Positions 53,901 to 61,607 of a DNA stretch of 64,000 nt are shown one piece after another; positions within the stretch are counted from its first letter, which is position 1, and the number at the start of each line of letters is the position of its first letter. Below the pieces are notes generated by a model. The model saw nothing but the letters and a program-made list of their open reading frames with translations, searched no databases and had not been told where the DNA came from. Source of the stretch: Fodinibacter luteus (GTDB lineage Bacteria; Actinomycetota; Actinomycetes; Actinomycetales; Dermatophilaceae); NCBI RefSeq assembly GCF_039541575.1, contig NZ_BAABGM010000010.1:124001-188000 (forward strand), read 5' to 3'. Both the position numbers and the translations under genes were made by a program.

Positions 53901-54436
53901 TGTCCACGTTCGTTGAGCACGCGGAAGGGGTGGTTGTGGGTCGCGCTGACCGACCGGCCGGAACGGGTGACCAGCCGCACGACGGGCTTGCGGTTGTTGT
54001 GGGTCAGGGCCGCCACCTGCTCGAGCTCACCGCGCTCGTTCACGACGCGCAGCCCCAGCTCACGCACGTCGGTGACGCGTGACGTGCACGAGGCCGGCTG
54101 CCCGGCCCGGGCGAACAGCTCGCTCACGGTCTCCAGGCCGTGGGCGGTCCAGACGTAGGTGTCGGCGGTCAGACACTTTCCAGAGCTCTCCGGTCCGTAG
54201 ATCTCGACGACCCGGCCGCGGGGCAGGCCGCCGATGCCGAGGGCGACGTCGAGCGCGATCGAGCCGGTCGGGATGACCTCGATCGGGGGACGGACGTCGT
54301 CGCCGAGGCGCATGACGGCACCCTTGCCGTGCTGCTTCTCGATCTGCGCCATCACCGAGGAGAGCGCCTTGTCCTTCTCCCCGCCGGGGGCCGCGGCCCC
54401 CGGGTTGGGCACCACGCCTGCGCGGTTACCAGCCAT
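50966..54436 (-). CDS. recA: RecA recombinase precursor with two inteins
   Basis: The 1156-residue precursor splices to a RecA of about 360 residues. Extein 1 (1-87) ends in the P-loop, GPESSGK. Extein 2 (520-651) begins [16 protein letters not shown] and ends [12 protein letters not shown]. Extein 3 (1016-1156) begins [20 protein letters not shown]. The joins recreate canonical RecA sequence at both sites. The site [13 protein letters not shown], which I recall as the M. tuberculosis position, is empty. ATG 54436 (MAGNRAG) has AAGGTG upstream. The promoter region carries a LexA box. Without splicing the P-loop is broken, so RecA activity depends wholly on both inteins being removed. Confidence 0.96.
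   Translation of the reverse strand: [1156 protein letters not shown]
51392..52483 (-). mobile_element. RecA intein 2 (class 1, LAGLIDADG), MFG/SPETTT site
   Basis: 364 residues, precursor 652-1015. Starts [14 protein letters not shown] (Cys1). Block B is ATENHLVRT, block F is [17 protein letters not shown], and block G is VMVHN with Ser+1. LAGLIDADG motifs [10 protein letters not shown] (intein 116-125) and [11 protein letters not shown] (about 210-220) keep their acidic residues. The insertion is in the L2 DNA-binding loop region. The site and length are close to what I recall for the M. leprae RecA intein. Confidence 0.95.
52880..54175 (-). mobile_element. RecA intein 1 (class 1, LAGLIDADG), P-loop site
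   Basis: 432 residues, precursor 88-519. Starts [17 protein letters not shown] (Cys1). Block B is [13 protein letters not shown], block F is [17 protein letters not shown], and block G is VLSHN with Thr+1. LAGLIDADG motifs [10 protein letters not shown] (131-140) and [11 protein letters not shown] (about 224-234). It splits the Walker A motif between Lys and Thr. A region of about 130 residues after the second motif may hold a DNA-recognition extension. Confidence 0.95.
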
Positions 54437-54604
54437 GTCACACCTTGTCTTCCTGTTCGTGCAGCGAGCGCGCCCACCGGCGACCAGCTCTCGCCGTCGG
54501 TCTCGTCGCGAGGTCTGGTCAGACGCTAGGTGGCGGCACCGACAACGGTCGACGGGCGCCGTGGGCTTGTGGACGGAAGCCGCCGGGAGCGCCACCTGTG
54601 GACG

Positions 54605-54610
54605 ACCCTA
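54605..54610 (-). promoter_or_regulatory. Putative -10 element of recA
   Basis: TAGGGT on the minus strand, one base from the LexA box. It would give a leader of about 160 bases before the recA ATG. Confidence 0.5.
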
Positions 54611-54611
54611 G

Positions 54612-54627
54612 CCGAACACCTGTTCGA
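54612..54627. promoter_or_regulatory. LexA box (SOS operator)
   Basis: CCGAACACCTGTTCGA matches the actinobacterial SOS pattern TCGAAC-N4-GTTCGA at all but one position. It abuts the putative recA -10 and lies 52 bases before the divergent SulP start. Confidence 0.88.
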
Positions 54628-54679
54628 CGTCGGGGCAATGCCCGGGCGACACGCCGTGTCGCTGTGGTCGAATCGTCCC

Positions 54680-56488
54680 GTGCCCTCCGCCGAAGGCCAC
54701 CACCGGCCGCTCAACGTGCGGCGCCGCCCGACGGTCGCGACGACCTTTCCCGGGATCGTCGCCCTGCGGCACTACGAGCGTGGGTGGCTGCGCGGGGACG
54801 TCCTCGCCGGCGTGACCGTCGCCGCGTACCTCATCCCCCAGGTCATGGCCTACGCCCAGATCGCCGGGCTCCCGCCGGCGGCGGGCCTCCTCGCGATCGT
54901 CGCGCCGACCCTCGTCTACGCCGTGCTCGGCTCCTCGCGCCAGCTCTCCGTGGGCCCCGAGTCGACGACCGCCCTCATGACCGCCACGGCCGTGGCCGCC
55001 GTCGGGGTCGGCGGGCCCGACGAGTACGTCGCCCTCGCCGCCGCCCTCGCCGTCGTCACCGGGGGGCTGTGCGTGCTCGGCTGGGCCTTCGGCGTCGGCT
55101 TCCTCGCCGACCTGTTCTCCAAGCCGGTGCTCGTCGGCTACCTCACCGGGGTCGCCGTGCTCATGGTCGTCAGCCAGGTCGACAGCCTCACCGGGATCGA
55201 CGTCGACGGCGAGTCGATGCCGGCCCAGGTGTGGAGCGCGGTGACCCGCCTCGACGAGGTGCACGTGCCGACGCTCGTGCTCTCCGGCGTGCTGCTCGTC
55301 CTCCTCCTCCTCGCCACCCGGTTCTTCCCCCGCCTGCCGAACCCGCTGTTCGCCGCGCTCCTCGGCGCCGCCGCGGTCGCGGCGCTCGGACTCGACCGGC
55401 TCGGGGTCGCGACCGTCGGCCCCCTCCCGGACGCCGTCCCCGAGCTGAGCCTGCCCGACCTGTCCGCCGGGGCCGTCGCGGCGATGATCGGGCCGGCGCT
55501 CGGCATCGCCGTCGTCGCCTACTCCGACAACGTGCTCACCGCCCGGGCCTTCGCCGAGCGGTCCGGCGAGCGGATCGACGCCAACCAGGAGTTCCTCGCC
55601 CTCGGCGTGGCCAACGTCGCGGGCGGGCTCCTCTCGGGGTTCCCGGTGAGCAGCAGCGGCAGCCGCACCGCCATCGGGGCCGCGATGGGCAGCCGCACCC
55701 AGCTGTACTCCCTCGCGACCCTCGTGACCGTGCTCCTGTCGATCGTCGCCCTCGCCCCGGTCATCGCCGCCTTCCCGCAGGCGGCGCTCGGGGCCCTCGT
55801 CGTCTACGCCGCCATCCGGCTCGTCGACGTCCCCGAGATCCGCCGGGTCGCGCGGTTCCGCCGCAGCGAGCTCGTCCTCCTCGTCGCGGCCACCCTCGGG
55901 GTCTTCGCCCTCGGCGCGCTCTACGGCATCCTGCTCGCCGTCGCGCTCTCGCTCGGTGACCTGCTGCGCCGCGTCGCCCGCCCGCACGACGGCATCCTCG
56001 GCTACGTCAGCGGCATGGCGGGCATGCACGACGTCGACGACTTCCCGGACGCCGAGCAGGTGCCCGGGCTCGTCGTCTACCGCTACGACTCCCCCCTCTT
56101 CTTCGCCAACGCCGAGGACTTCCACCACCGGGCGCTCACCGCCGTCGAGGAGGCGGAGCACCCCGTCGAGTGGCTCCTCATCAACACCGAGGCCAACGTC
56201 GAGGTCGACCTCACGAGCCTGGACGCCCTCGCCCGGCTGCACCGCGAGATGGAGGCGCGCGGCATCGTCCTCGCCCTGGCCCGCGTCAAGCAGGACCTCA
56301 TGGACGACCTGCGTGCCGCTGACCTCGTCGACGCGATCGGCGCCGACCGCATCTACCCGACCCTCCCGACGGCGGTGGCCGCCTACCTCGCCTGGCACGA
56401 GGAGCGCGCCGGGCGGCCGCACCCGTTCGGGCCGGTCCCGCCGCCCCTCGCTCCGCCCGAGCCCCCGCCGAGCGGCGCGGCGACCTGA
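54680..56488 (+). CDS. SulP-family anion transporter with STAS domain (second copy)
   Basis: 602 residues. The first helix region reads DVLAGVTVAAYLIPQVMAYA. SSSGSRTAIGAAMGSRTQLY and VVYAAIRLVDVPEIRRVARF are family motifs, and the STAS domain has YRYDSPLFFANAEDF. A Pro-rich tail ends the protein. It differs clearly from the ArsR-linked copy at 47.6 kb (the VAAYLIPQVMAYA type is the commoner SulP/bicarbonate-sulfate form). I chose GTG 54680, with TCGAAT 6 bases upstream; an in-frame ATG at 54638 is an alternative. Confidence 0.9.
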   Translation: MPSAEGHHRPLNVRRRPTVATTFPGIVALRHYERGWLRGDVLAGVTVAAYLIPQVMAYAQIAGLPPAAGLLAIVAPTLVYAVLGSSRQLSVGPESTTALMTATAVAAVGVGGPDEYVALAAALAVVTGGLCVLGWAFGVGFLADLFSKPVLVGYLTGVAVLMVVSQVDSLTGIDVDGESMPAQVWSAVTRLDEVHVPTLVLSGVLLVLLLLATRFFPRLPNPLFAALLGAAAVAALGLDRLGVATVGPLPDAVPELSLPDLSAGAVAAMIGPALGIAVVAYSDNVLTARAFAERSGERIDANQEFLALGVANVAGGLLSGFPVSSSGSRTAIGAAMGSRTQLYSLATLVTVLLSIVALAPVIAAFPQAALGALVVYAAIRLVDVPEIRRVARFRRSELVLLVAATLGVFALGALYGILLAVALSLGDLLRRVARPHDGILGYVSGMAGMHDVDDFPDAEQVPGLVVYRYDSPLFFANAEDFHHRALTAVEEAEHPVEWLLINTEANVEVDLTSLDALARLHREMEARGIVLALARVKQDLMDDLRAADLVDAIGADRIYPTLPTAVAAYLAWHEERAGRPHPFGPVPPPLAPPEPPPSGAAT

Positions 56489-56539
56489 ACGTCACGAGCG
56501 GCGGGGATGCCGTGCCGTCTGCGGTCGGCCTTCCGCCGT

Positions 56540-56552
56540 CGGCCTTCGGCCG
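56540..56552. terminator. Candidate short hairpin between convergent genes
   Basis: CGGCCTTCGGCCG, a 5-base stem with a 3-base loop, directly after the ABC permease stop and 51 bases after the SulP stop. Weak evidence; no T-run. Confidence 0.35.
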
Positions 56553-57371
56553 TCAGGTCAGCAGGAGCCGCTCGATCCGGCGCGAGGCCCCGACGACGCC
56601 CACGACGCCGAGCGCGACGAGGTAGGCGGCGTTGCCGAGCAGCGACCACCCGACCTCGCCGAGCATGAGCCCGCGCTCGAGCGCGACCCCGTGGTAGAGC
56701 GGGGTCACCTGCACGAGCCAGCGGACGGCATCCGGGTACGTCGACAGCGGGAAGAAGGTCGCCGAGAAGAGGAACATCGGCTGGATGACGAGGGTGACGT
56801 AGTCGAAGTGCTGCCAGCTCGTCATGTAGGTCGTCGCGAACATGCCCATCGCCCCGAAGGCCAGGCCGATGAGCGTCGCGGCGGGCAGCGCCAGCAGGGC
56901 CCACCAGGAGTGCACCGTGCCCGCCACGAGGGCCACGACGAGGAACATCGCCGAGTAGAGGGCCCCGCGCAGCAACGACCACGTGATCTCCCCGACGGCG
57001 ATGTCGCGCGGGCCGACGGGGGTCGCGAGCATCGCGTCGTAGAGCCGGGCGTGGCGCAGCTTGAAGAAGACGTTGAACGTGCTGTCGAAGACCGCGCCGT
57101 TCATCGCCGACGTCGCGAGCAGCGCCGGGGCGACGAACGTCGCGTAGGGCACCGTCGTGCCGCCGTCGGTCGTCACCGTGCCGACGAGCGCCCCGAGGCC
57201 GACCCCGAGGGAGAAGAGGTAGAACACCGGCTCCGCGAACCCGCTGAGCAGGAGGATCCAGGCCCGGCGGAAGGCGATGACGTTGCGGCCGACCACGTGC
57301 CGGGCCAGCCCCGCACCGGCCGGGAACGGCAGGGCGCGCGAGGCCCGCGAGACGACGTCCGCGGCGCTCAC
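56553..57371 (-). CDS. ABC-2 type exporter permease (second)
   Basis: 272 residues with about six membrane helices. ABC-2 permease of the NodJ/DrrB kind (LRHARLYDAMLATPVGPRDIAVGE, in part HARLYDAMLATPVGPRD; FLFSATFFPLSTYP). GTG start overlaps the preceding permease stop (GTGA). Works with the ATPase at 58.2-59.2 kb. The exported substrate is unknown. Confidence 0.88.
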   Translation of the reverse strand: MSAADVVSRASRALPFPAGAGLARHVVGRNVIAFRRAWILLLSGFAEPVFYLFSLGVGLGALVGTVTTDGGTTVPYATFVAPALLATSAMNGAVFDSTFNVFFKLRHARLYDAMLATPVGPRDIAVGEITWSLLRGALYSAMFLVVALVAGTVHSWWALLALPAATLIGLAFGAMGMFATTYMTSWQHFDYVTLVIQPMFLFSATFFPLSTYPDAVRWLVQVTPLYHGVALERGLMLGEVGWSLLGNAAYLVALGVVGVVGASRRIERLLLT

Positions 57372-58228
57372 GGCGTGAGCCGCCTCGTGAACCCGCGGTG
57401 GGCCAGGACCCACCCGACGACGACGTAGAGCACGAGCACCGCGAGGTGGCCGAGCGCGGCCCAGTCCGGCGGGGTGCCGGTGGCGGCGGCCCGCGACAGC
57501 TCGACGCCGTGCCACAGCGGGGTGACCCACGCGACCGGCTGGAGCAGGGGCGGCAGCTGGTCGACGGGGAAGAAGGTGCCGGAGAAGAGCATGAGCGGCG
57601 TGATGACGAAGCGGTAGAGGATGCCGTAGCCGTTGTCGTTGTCGAGGCGGGCCGACAGCGCGAACGTCGGTGTGGCGAACGCGAGCCCGGTGAGCAGGCC
57701 GACGGGGATGGCGAGGAGCACCCACCACGACGCGAAGGCACCGAAGAGCGCGGCGACGGCGACGAAGATCGTCGTCGCGACGACGAGGTGCACCCCGATG
57801 ACGGCGAGGTGGCCGCCGAGCACCTCGGTGACCCGCAACGGCGTCGCGAGCATCGCCGCGTACATCTGGTTCCACTTGATGTAGCCCATGACGACGTACG
57901 TCGACTCGTTGAACGCCAGCCACATCGCCTGGAACGCGACGATGCCGGGGACGACGTACTGGAGGTAGGGGATGCCGTCCACCCCGCCCGCGCTCTCGTC
58001 GACGAGGGTGCCGAGGCCCAGGCCCATGGCCAGGAGGAAGAACAGCGGGGACAGGAAGCGCCCGATGATCGAGCCCTTCCACGTGCGGCCGTAGACGAGG
58101 AGGTGGTACTCCACGACGACGCCGACCCGCTCGGCGACGCCGAGCGCCGGCCGCGGTCCGTGGACGAGCCGCCCGCTCGCAGGGGTGCGCGAGACGCGGG
58201 TGCCGGGGTCGGTCGTGGGCGTCGTCAT
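57368..58228 (-). CDS. ABC-2 type exporter permease (first)
   Basis: 286 residues, about six membrane helices after a 40-residue cytoplasmic tail. Motifs NQMYAAMLATPLRVTEVLGG and LMLFSGTFFPVDQLPP parallel the second permease, so the pair likely forms a heterodimer. ATG overlaps the ATPase stop by one base (TGATG). Confidence 0.88.
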   Translation of the reverse strand: MTTPTTDPGTRVSRTPASGRLVHGPRPALGVAERVGVVVEYHLLVYGRTWKGSIIGRFLSPLFFLLAMGLGLGTLVDESAGGVDGIPYLQYVVPGIVAFQAMWLAFNESTYVVMGYIKWNQMYAAMLATPLRVTEVLGGHLAVIGVHLVVATTIFVAVAALFGAFASWWVLLAIPVGLLTGLAFATPTFALSARLDNDNGYGILYRFVITPLMLFSGTFFPVDQLPPLLQPVAWVTPLWHGVELSRAAATGTPPDWAALGHLAVLVLYVVVGWVLAHRGFTRRLTP

Positions 58229-59157
58229 CAGTCGACGAGGGTGCGACCGGTGAGGTGGAGGAAGACGTCCTCGAGCGTGGAGCGGCGCACGAGGGAGGAG
58301 AGCGGCTCGACCCCCCGGGCGTGGATCGTCGCGAGCGCCCCGTCCCCGTCGTCGGCGTAGACGAGGAGCCGGTCGGGCAGCACCTCGAGGCGCTCCCCCA
58401 CCCCCGTGACGGCGGCCACGTGGTCGTCCTGCTCGTCGGGGTCGAAGCGCAGCTCGACGACCTCGCGGGTCGAGTGCTCGGCGATGAGGGCGCGCGGGCT
58501 GCCCTCGGCGACGATCCGGCCGTGGTCCATGACGACGAGCCGGTCGCACAGCTGCTCGGCCTCGTCCATGTAGTGCGTCGTGATGATGAGGGTGACGCCC
58601 TCGCGCTTGAGCCGGAACAGCCGGTCCCACAGCACGTGCCTGGCCTGCGGGTCCAGCCCGGTCGTCGGCTCGTCGAGGAGGAGCACCTCGGGGTTGTTCA
58701 TGAGGCTGCGCGCGATGGTGAGGCGGCGCTTCATCCCGCCGGACAGCGGCTCGACGCGGTCCTGGCGGCGGTCGGTGAGCTGGGCGAAGTCGAGCAGGGC
58801 GTCGGCCCGCTTGCGGACCTCGCGCCGGCTCAGCCCGAAGAAGCGCCCGTAGACCCACAGGTTCTCCTCGACGGTCAGGTCCTCGTCGAGGATGTCCTTC
58901 TGCGGGCAGACGCCGAGCCGGGCCCGGATCGCCGGGCCGTCGGCGGCCGGGTCCATGCCGAGGATGCGCAGCTCGCCGCCGCTGATGGGCGACACGCACC
59001 CGACCATCCGCATCGTCGAGGACTTGCCGGCGCCGTTGGGCCCGAGGAACCCGAAGGCCTCGCCCCGGTGCACCTCGACGTCGATGCCGTCGACCGCGGT
59101 GAAGGTGCCGAAGGTCTTGGTCAGACCCCTGGCACGCAGCAGCACGTCGTCGCTCAC
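58228..59157 (-). CDS. ABC exporter ATP-binding protein (NodI/DrrA-like)
   Basis: 309 residues. Walker A LGPNGAGKSSTMRM, signature LSGGMKRRLTIARSL, Walker B VLLLDEPTTGLDP, H-loop ITTHYMDEAEQL. The C-terminal DrrA-like domain ends with STLEDVFLHLTGRTL. It belongs to the group annotated as lipooligosaccharide, daunorubicin or nodulation-factor exporters. GTG start with TAGCGT 7 bases upstream. Confidence 0.9.
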   Translation of the reverse strand: MSDDVLLRARGLTKTFGTFTAVDGIDVEVHRGEAFGFLGPNGAGKSSTMRMVGCVSPISGGELRILGMDPAADGPAIRARLGVCPQKDILDEDLTVEENLWVYGRFFGLSRREVRKRADALLDFAQLTDRRQDRVEPLSGGMKRRLTIARSLMNNPEVLLLDEPTTGLDPQARHVLWDRLFRLKREGVTLIITTHYMDEAEQLCDRLVVMDHGRIVAEGSPRALIAEHSTREVVELRFDPDEQDDHVAAVTGVGERLEVLPDRLLVYADDGDGALATIHARGVEPLSSLVRRSTLEDVFLHLTGRTLVD

Positions 59158-59164
59158 CGGAGGG

Positions 59165-59170
59165 ACGCTA
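59165..59170 (-). promoter_or_regulatory. Putative leaderless -10 element of the ABC exporter operon
   Basis: TAGCGT on the minus strand, 7 bases before the GTG at 59157. Confidence 0.55.
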
Positions 59171-59199
59171 GCCCAGCCGGGGGGCGCCCTCCACCCGAC

Positions 59200-59421
59200 T
59201 CACCTGCGCTTTGGCGTGTCCCGCCCGTGGCGGCGCTCCTCCGGCACGTCCATCGCGTCGCACAGGGCGGCCCAGACCTCGCGTGGCGGCACCCCCGCGT
59301 CGAGCGCCTCGAGCGCGGTCCGCCCGCCGAGGGCGGCGAGGTGCGTGGAGCCGGCGAGCGTGTGCGCGTACGCCGCGCCGAACTCGTCCTCGGCGAGGAC
59401 CCAGAACCGGGAGTGGCGCAT
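59200..59421 (-). CDS. DUF3046 family protein
   Basis: 73 residues: MRHSRFWVLAEDEFGAAYAH, then LGGRTALEALDAGVPPREVW and ALCDAMDVPEERR. It matches the small actinobacterial DUF3046 family, which in many genomes lies near recA/recX; here it is 5 kb away. Function unknown. ATG 59421 has TACGAT 6 bases upstream. Confidence 0.87.
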   Translation of the reverse strand: MRHSRFWVLAEDEFGAAYAHTLAGSTHLAALGGRTALEALDAGVPPREVWAALCDAMDVPEERRHGRDTPKRR

Positions 59422-59427
59422 GGCCGG

Positions 59428-59433
59428 ATCGTA
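59428..59433 (-). promoter_or_regulatory. Putative leaderless -10 element of the DUF3046 gene
   Basis: TACGAT on the minus strand, 6 bases before the ATG at 59421. Confidence 0.55.
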
Positions 59434-59463
59434 GGGCCTGTTCTCGACCCGTCCCGCCAGCGG

Positions 59464-59469
59464 CATACT
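59464..59469 (+). promoter_or_regulatory. Putative leaderless -10 element of aguB
   Basis: CATACT, 7 bases before the ATG at 59477. Confidence 0.5.
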
Positions 59470-59476
59470 GACCGCC

Positions 59477-60445
59477 ATGCGCCTGATCACCGCCTCCGGG
59501 GTGCCGACGTCCCTCGCCCGGGTCCACGAGCCCACCGCACCGCCCGTGAGGGTCGGCCTCGTCCAGCACGCCTGGGACCCCGACGCCGACGCGCTGCGCG
59601 CGACCCTGCTCGACGGCATCCGCACGGCGGCCGACGCGGGGGCCCGCATCGTCTTCCTCCCCGAGCTGACGCTGTCGCGCTACCCCGCCGACGCGCTGCC
59701 CTCGGGACGCCCGGACGAGACGGCCGAGTCGCTCGAGGACGGCCCGACGGTGACGTTCGCGCGCGAGGCGGCCGCGGCATCCGGTGTGCTCGTCCACGCC
59801 TCGCTCTTCGAGCGCGCCCCCGCGCCCGACGGCACGGACGACGGCCTCGGCTTCAACACGGCCGTGCTCGTCGCGCCGAGTGGCGAGCTGGTCGCGCGCA
59901 CCCGCAAGACCCACATCCCGGTCACCGCCGGCTACCACGAGGACAAGTACTTCCGCCAGGGCCCGCCGGACGACGCCTACCCCGTGTACGACCTCGCCGA
60001 CCCGGCGCTGCGGCTCGGGATGCCGACCTGCTGGGACGAGTGGTTCCCCGAGGTCGCGCGGGCGTACGGGCTCGCGGGAGCCCAGGTGCTCGTCTACCCG
60101 ACGGCCATCGGCTCCGAGCCCGACCACCCCGACTTCGACACCCAGCCGCTGTGGCAGCACACGATCGTCGGTCACGCCATCGCCAACGGGCTGTTCGTCG
60201 TCGTGCCCAACCGCTACGGCACCGAGGGGCTCATCACGTTCTACGGGTCGTCCTTCATCGCCGACCCCTACGGGCGGGTGCTCGTGCAGGCGCCGCGCGA
60301 CGAGGCCGCGGTGCTCGTCGCCGACCTCGACCTCGCCCAGGGCCGCGACTGGATCGACCTCTTCCCGTTCCTGTCGACCCGCCGCCCCGACTCCTACGCG
60401 CCGCTCACCGAGCCGGTGCGTGCCGAGCACCGACGGGAGGGCTGA
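59477..60445 (+). CDS. aguB: N-carbamoylputrescine amidase (nitrilase superfamily)
   Basis: Hydrolyses N-carbamoylputrescine to putrescine, CO2 and ammonia. 322 residues. The Glu-Lys-Cys triad is visible in FLPELTLSRYP, RKTHIPVTAGYHEDKYF (in part RKTHIPVTAGYHEDKY) and MPTCWDEWFPE. An extra 20-residue N-terminal stretch precedes the nitrilase fold, so the start could be further in. aguA follows after 3 bases, which supports this substrate. Confidence 0.9.
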   Translation: MRLITASGVPTSLARVHEPTAPPVRVGLVQHAWDPDADALRATLLDGIRTAADAGARIVFLPELTLSRYPADALPSGRPDETAESLEDGPTVTFAREAAAASGVLVHASLFERAPAPDGTDDGLGFNTAVLVAPSGELVARTRKTHIPVTAGYHEDKYFRQGPPDDAYPVYDLADPALRLGMPTCWDEWFPEVARAYGLAGAQVLVYPTAIGSEPDHPDFDTQPLWQHTIVGHAIANGLFVVVPNRYGTEGLITFYGSSFIADPYGRVLVQAPRDEAAVLVADLDLAQGRDWIDLFPFLSTRRPDSYAPLTEPVRAEHRREG

Positions 60446-60448
60446 GGC

Positions 60449-61498
60449 GTGGCCGCCCCGGGCGGCTGGCGGATGCCGGCCGAGTGGGTCCCGCACGAGC
60501 GCACCTGGATGGCGTGGCCGTCGTCGGGCTACACCCTCGGCGACACCGAGGCCGAGGCCGACGAGGCCCGCGCGACGTGGGCCGACGTCGCGCTCGCCGT
60601 CTCGCGGTTCGAGCCGGTGACCCTCGTCGTCGACCCGGGCACCGTCGACGTCGCCCGCCGGTGGGTCGGCGAGGGGCGTCACGGCCACTACCGGGTCGAC
60701 CTCCTCGATGCGCCGCTCGACGACGCGTGGATGCGTGACATCGGGCCGACCTTCGTCGTGTCGCCGTCGGGCGAGCTCGGCGCGGTCGACTGGGTCTTCA
60801 ACGGCTGGGGCGCCCAGGGGTGGGCGACGTGGGAGCGCGACGCGCGGGTCGGGGCGTTCGTCGCCGGCCGGTCCGGCGCGACGCTCGTGGCGAGCGACCT
60901 CGTCAACGAGGGGGGCGGCATCCACGTCGACGGCCTCGGCACGGTGCTGCTCACCGAGACCGTCCAGCTCGACCCCGGGCGCAACCCGGGGCTCGAGCGC
61001 GCCGACGTCGAGGCCGAGCTGGCCCGCACGATCGGCGCGACGACGTGCCTCTGGCTGCCGCGCGGCCTGACCCGCGACTACGACGAGTTCGGCACCCGCG
61101 GTCACGTCGACATCGTCGCGACGTTCGCGTCGCCCGGCGTCGTGCTGCTGCACTGGCAGGGCGACCCGGCCCACCCCGACCACGCGGTGTCCGTCGAGCT
61201 CGAGGGGCTGCTGGCGTCGGCGCGCGACGCCCGTGGGGAGCCACTCGAGGTCGTGCGGGTGCCGGCGCCGAGGACGCTCGAGGACGACGACGGCTGGGTC
61301 GACTGGTCGTACATCAACCACCTCGTCGTCAACGACGGCGTCGTCGCGTGCGCCTTCGACGACCCGCAGGACGCCGACTCGCTCGCCGTGCTCGAGCGTG
61401 CGTACGCCGGCCGGCGGGTCGTCGGCGTCGACGCGCGTCCGCTCTTCGCCCGCGGCGGCGGCATCCACTGCATCACCCAGCAGCAGCCCCGCGCCTGA
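60449..61498 (+). CDS. aguA: Agmatine deiminase
   Basis: Converts agmatine to N-carbamoylputrescine. 349 residues. Family motifs: RMPAEWVPHERTWMAWPS, DAWMRDIGPTFVV, NEGGGIHVDG, RGHVDIVATF, and the catalytic Cys in GGGIHCITQQQP. GTG start immediately after aguB. Together the two genes form a complete agmatine-to-putrescine route. Confidence 0.93.
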   Translation: MAAPGGWRMPAEWVPHERTWMAWPSSGYTLGDTEAEADEARATWADVALAVSRFEPVTLVVDPGTVDVARRWVGEGRHGHYRVDLLDAPLDDAWMRDIGPTFVVSPSGELGAVDWVFNGWGAQGWATWERDARVGAFVAGRSGATLVASDLVNEGGGIHVDGLGTVLLTETVQLDPGRNPGLERADVEAELARTIGATTCLWLPRGLTRDYDEFGTRGHVDIVATFASPGVVLLHWQGDPAHPDHAVSVELEGLLASARDARGEPLEVVRVPAPRTLEDDDGWVDWSYINHLVVNDGVVACAFDDPQDADSLAVLERAYAGRRVVGVDARPLFARGGGIHCITQQQPRA

Positions 61499-61607
61499 CC
61501 CGCCCCCTCGGGTCGGCATCCTCGGCGGGGGTCCCTTTACGCCCGGAGACGCCGGCGGCATGATGCGACGTGCGGCACGCGCCGCCCGGCAGGCAGGAGC
61601 CCCTCGC

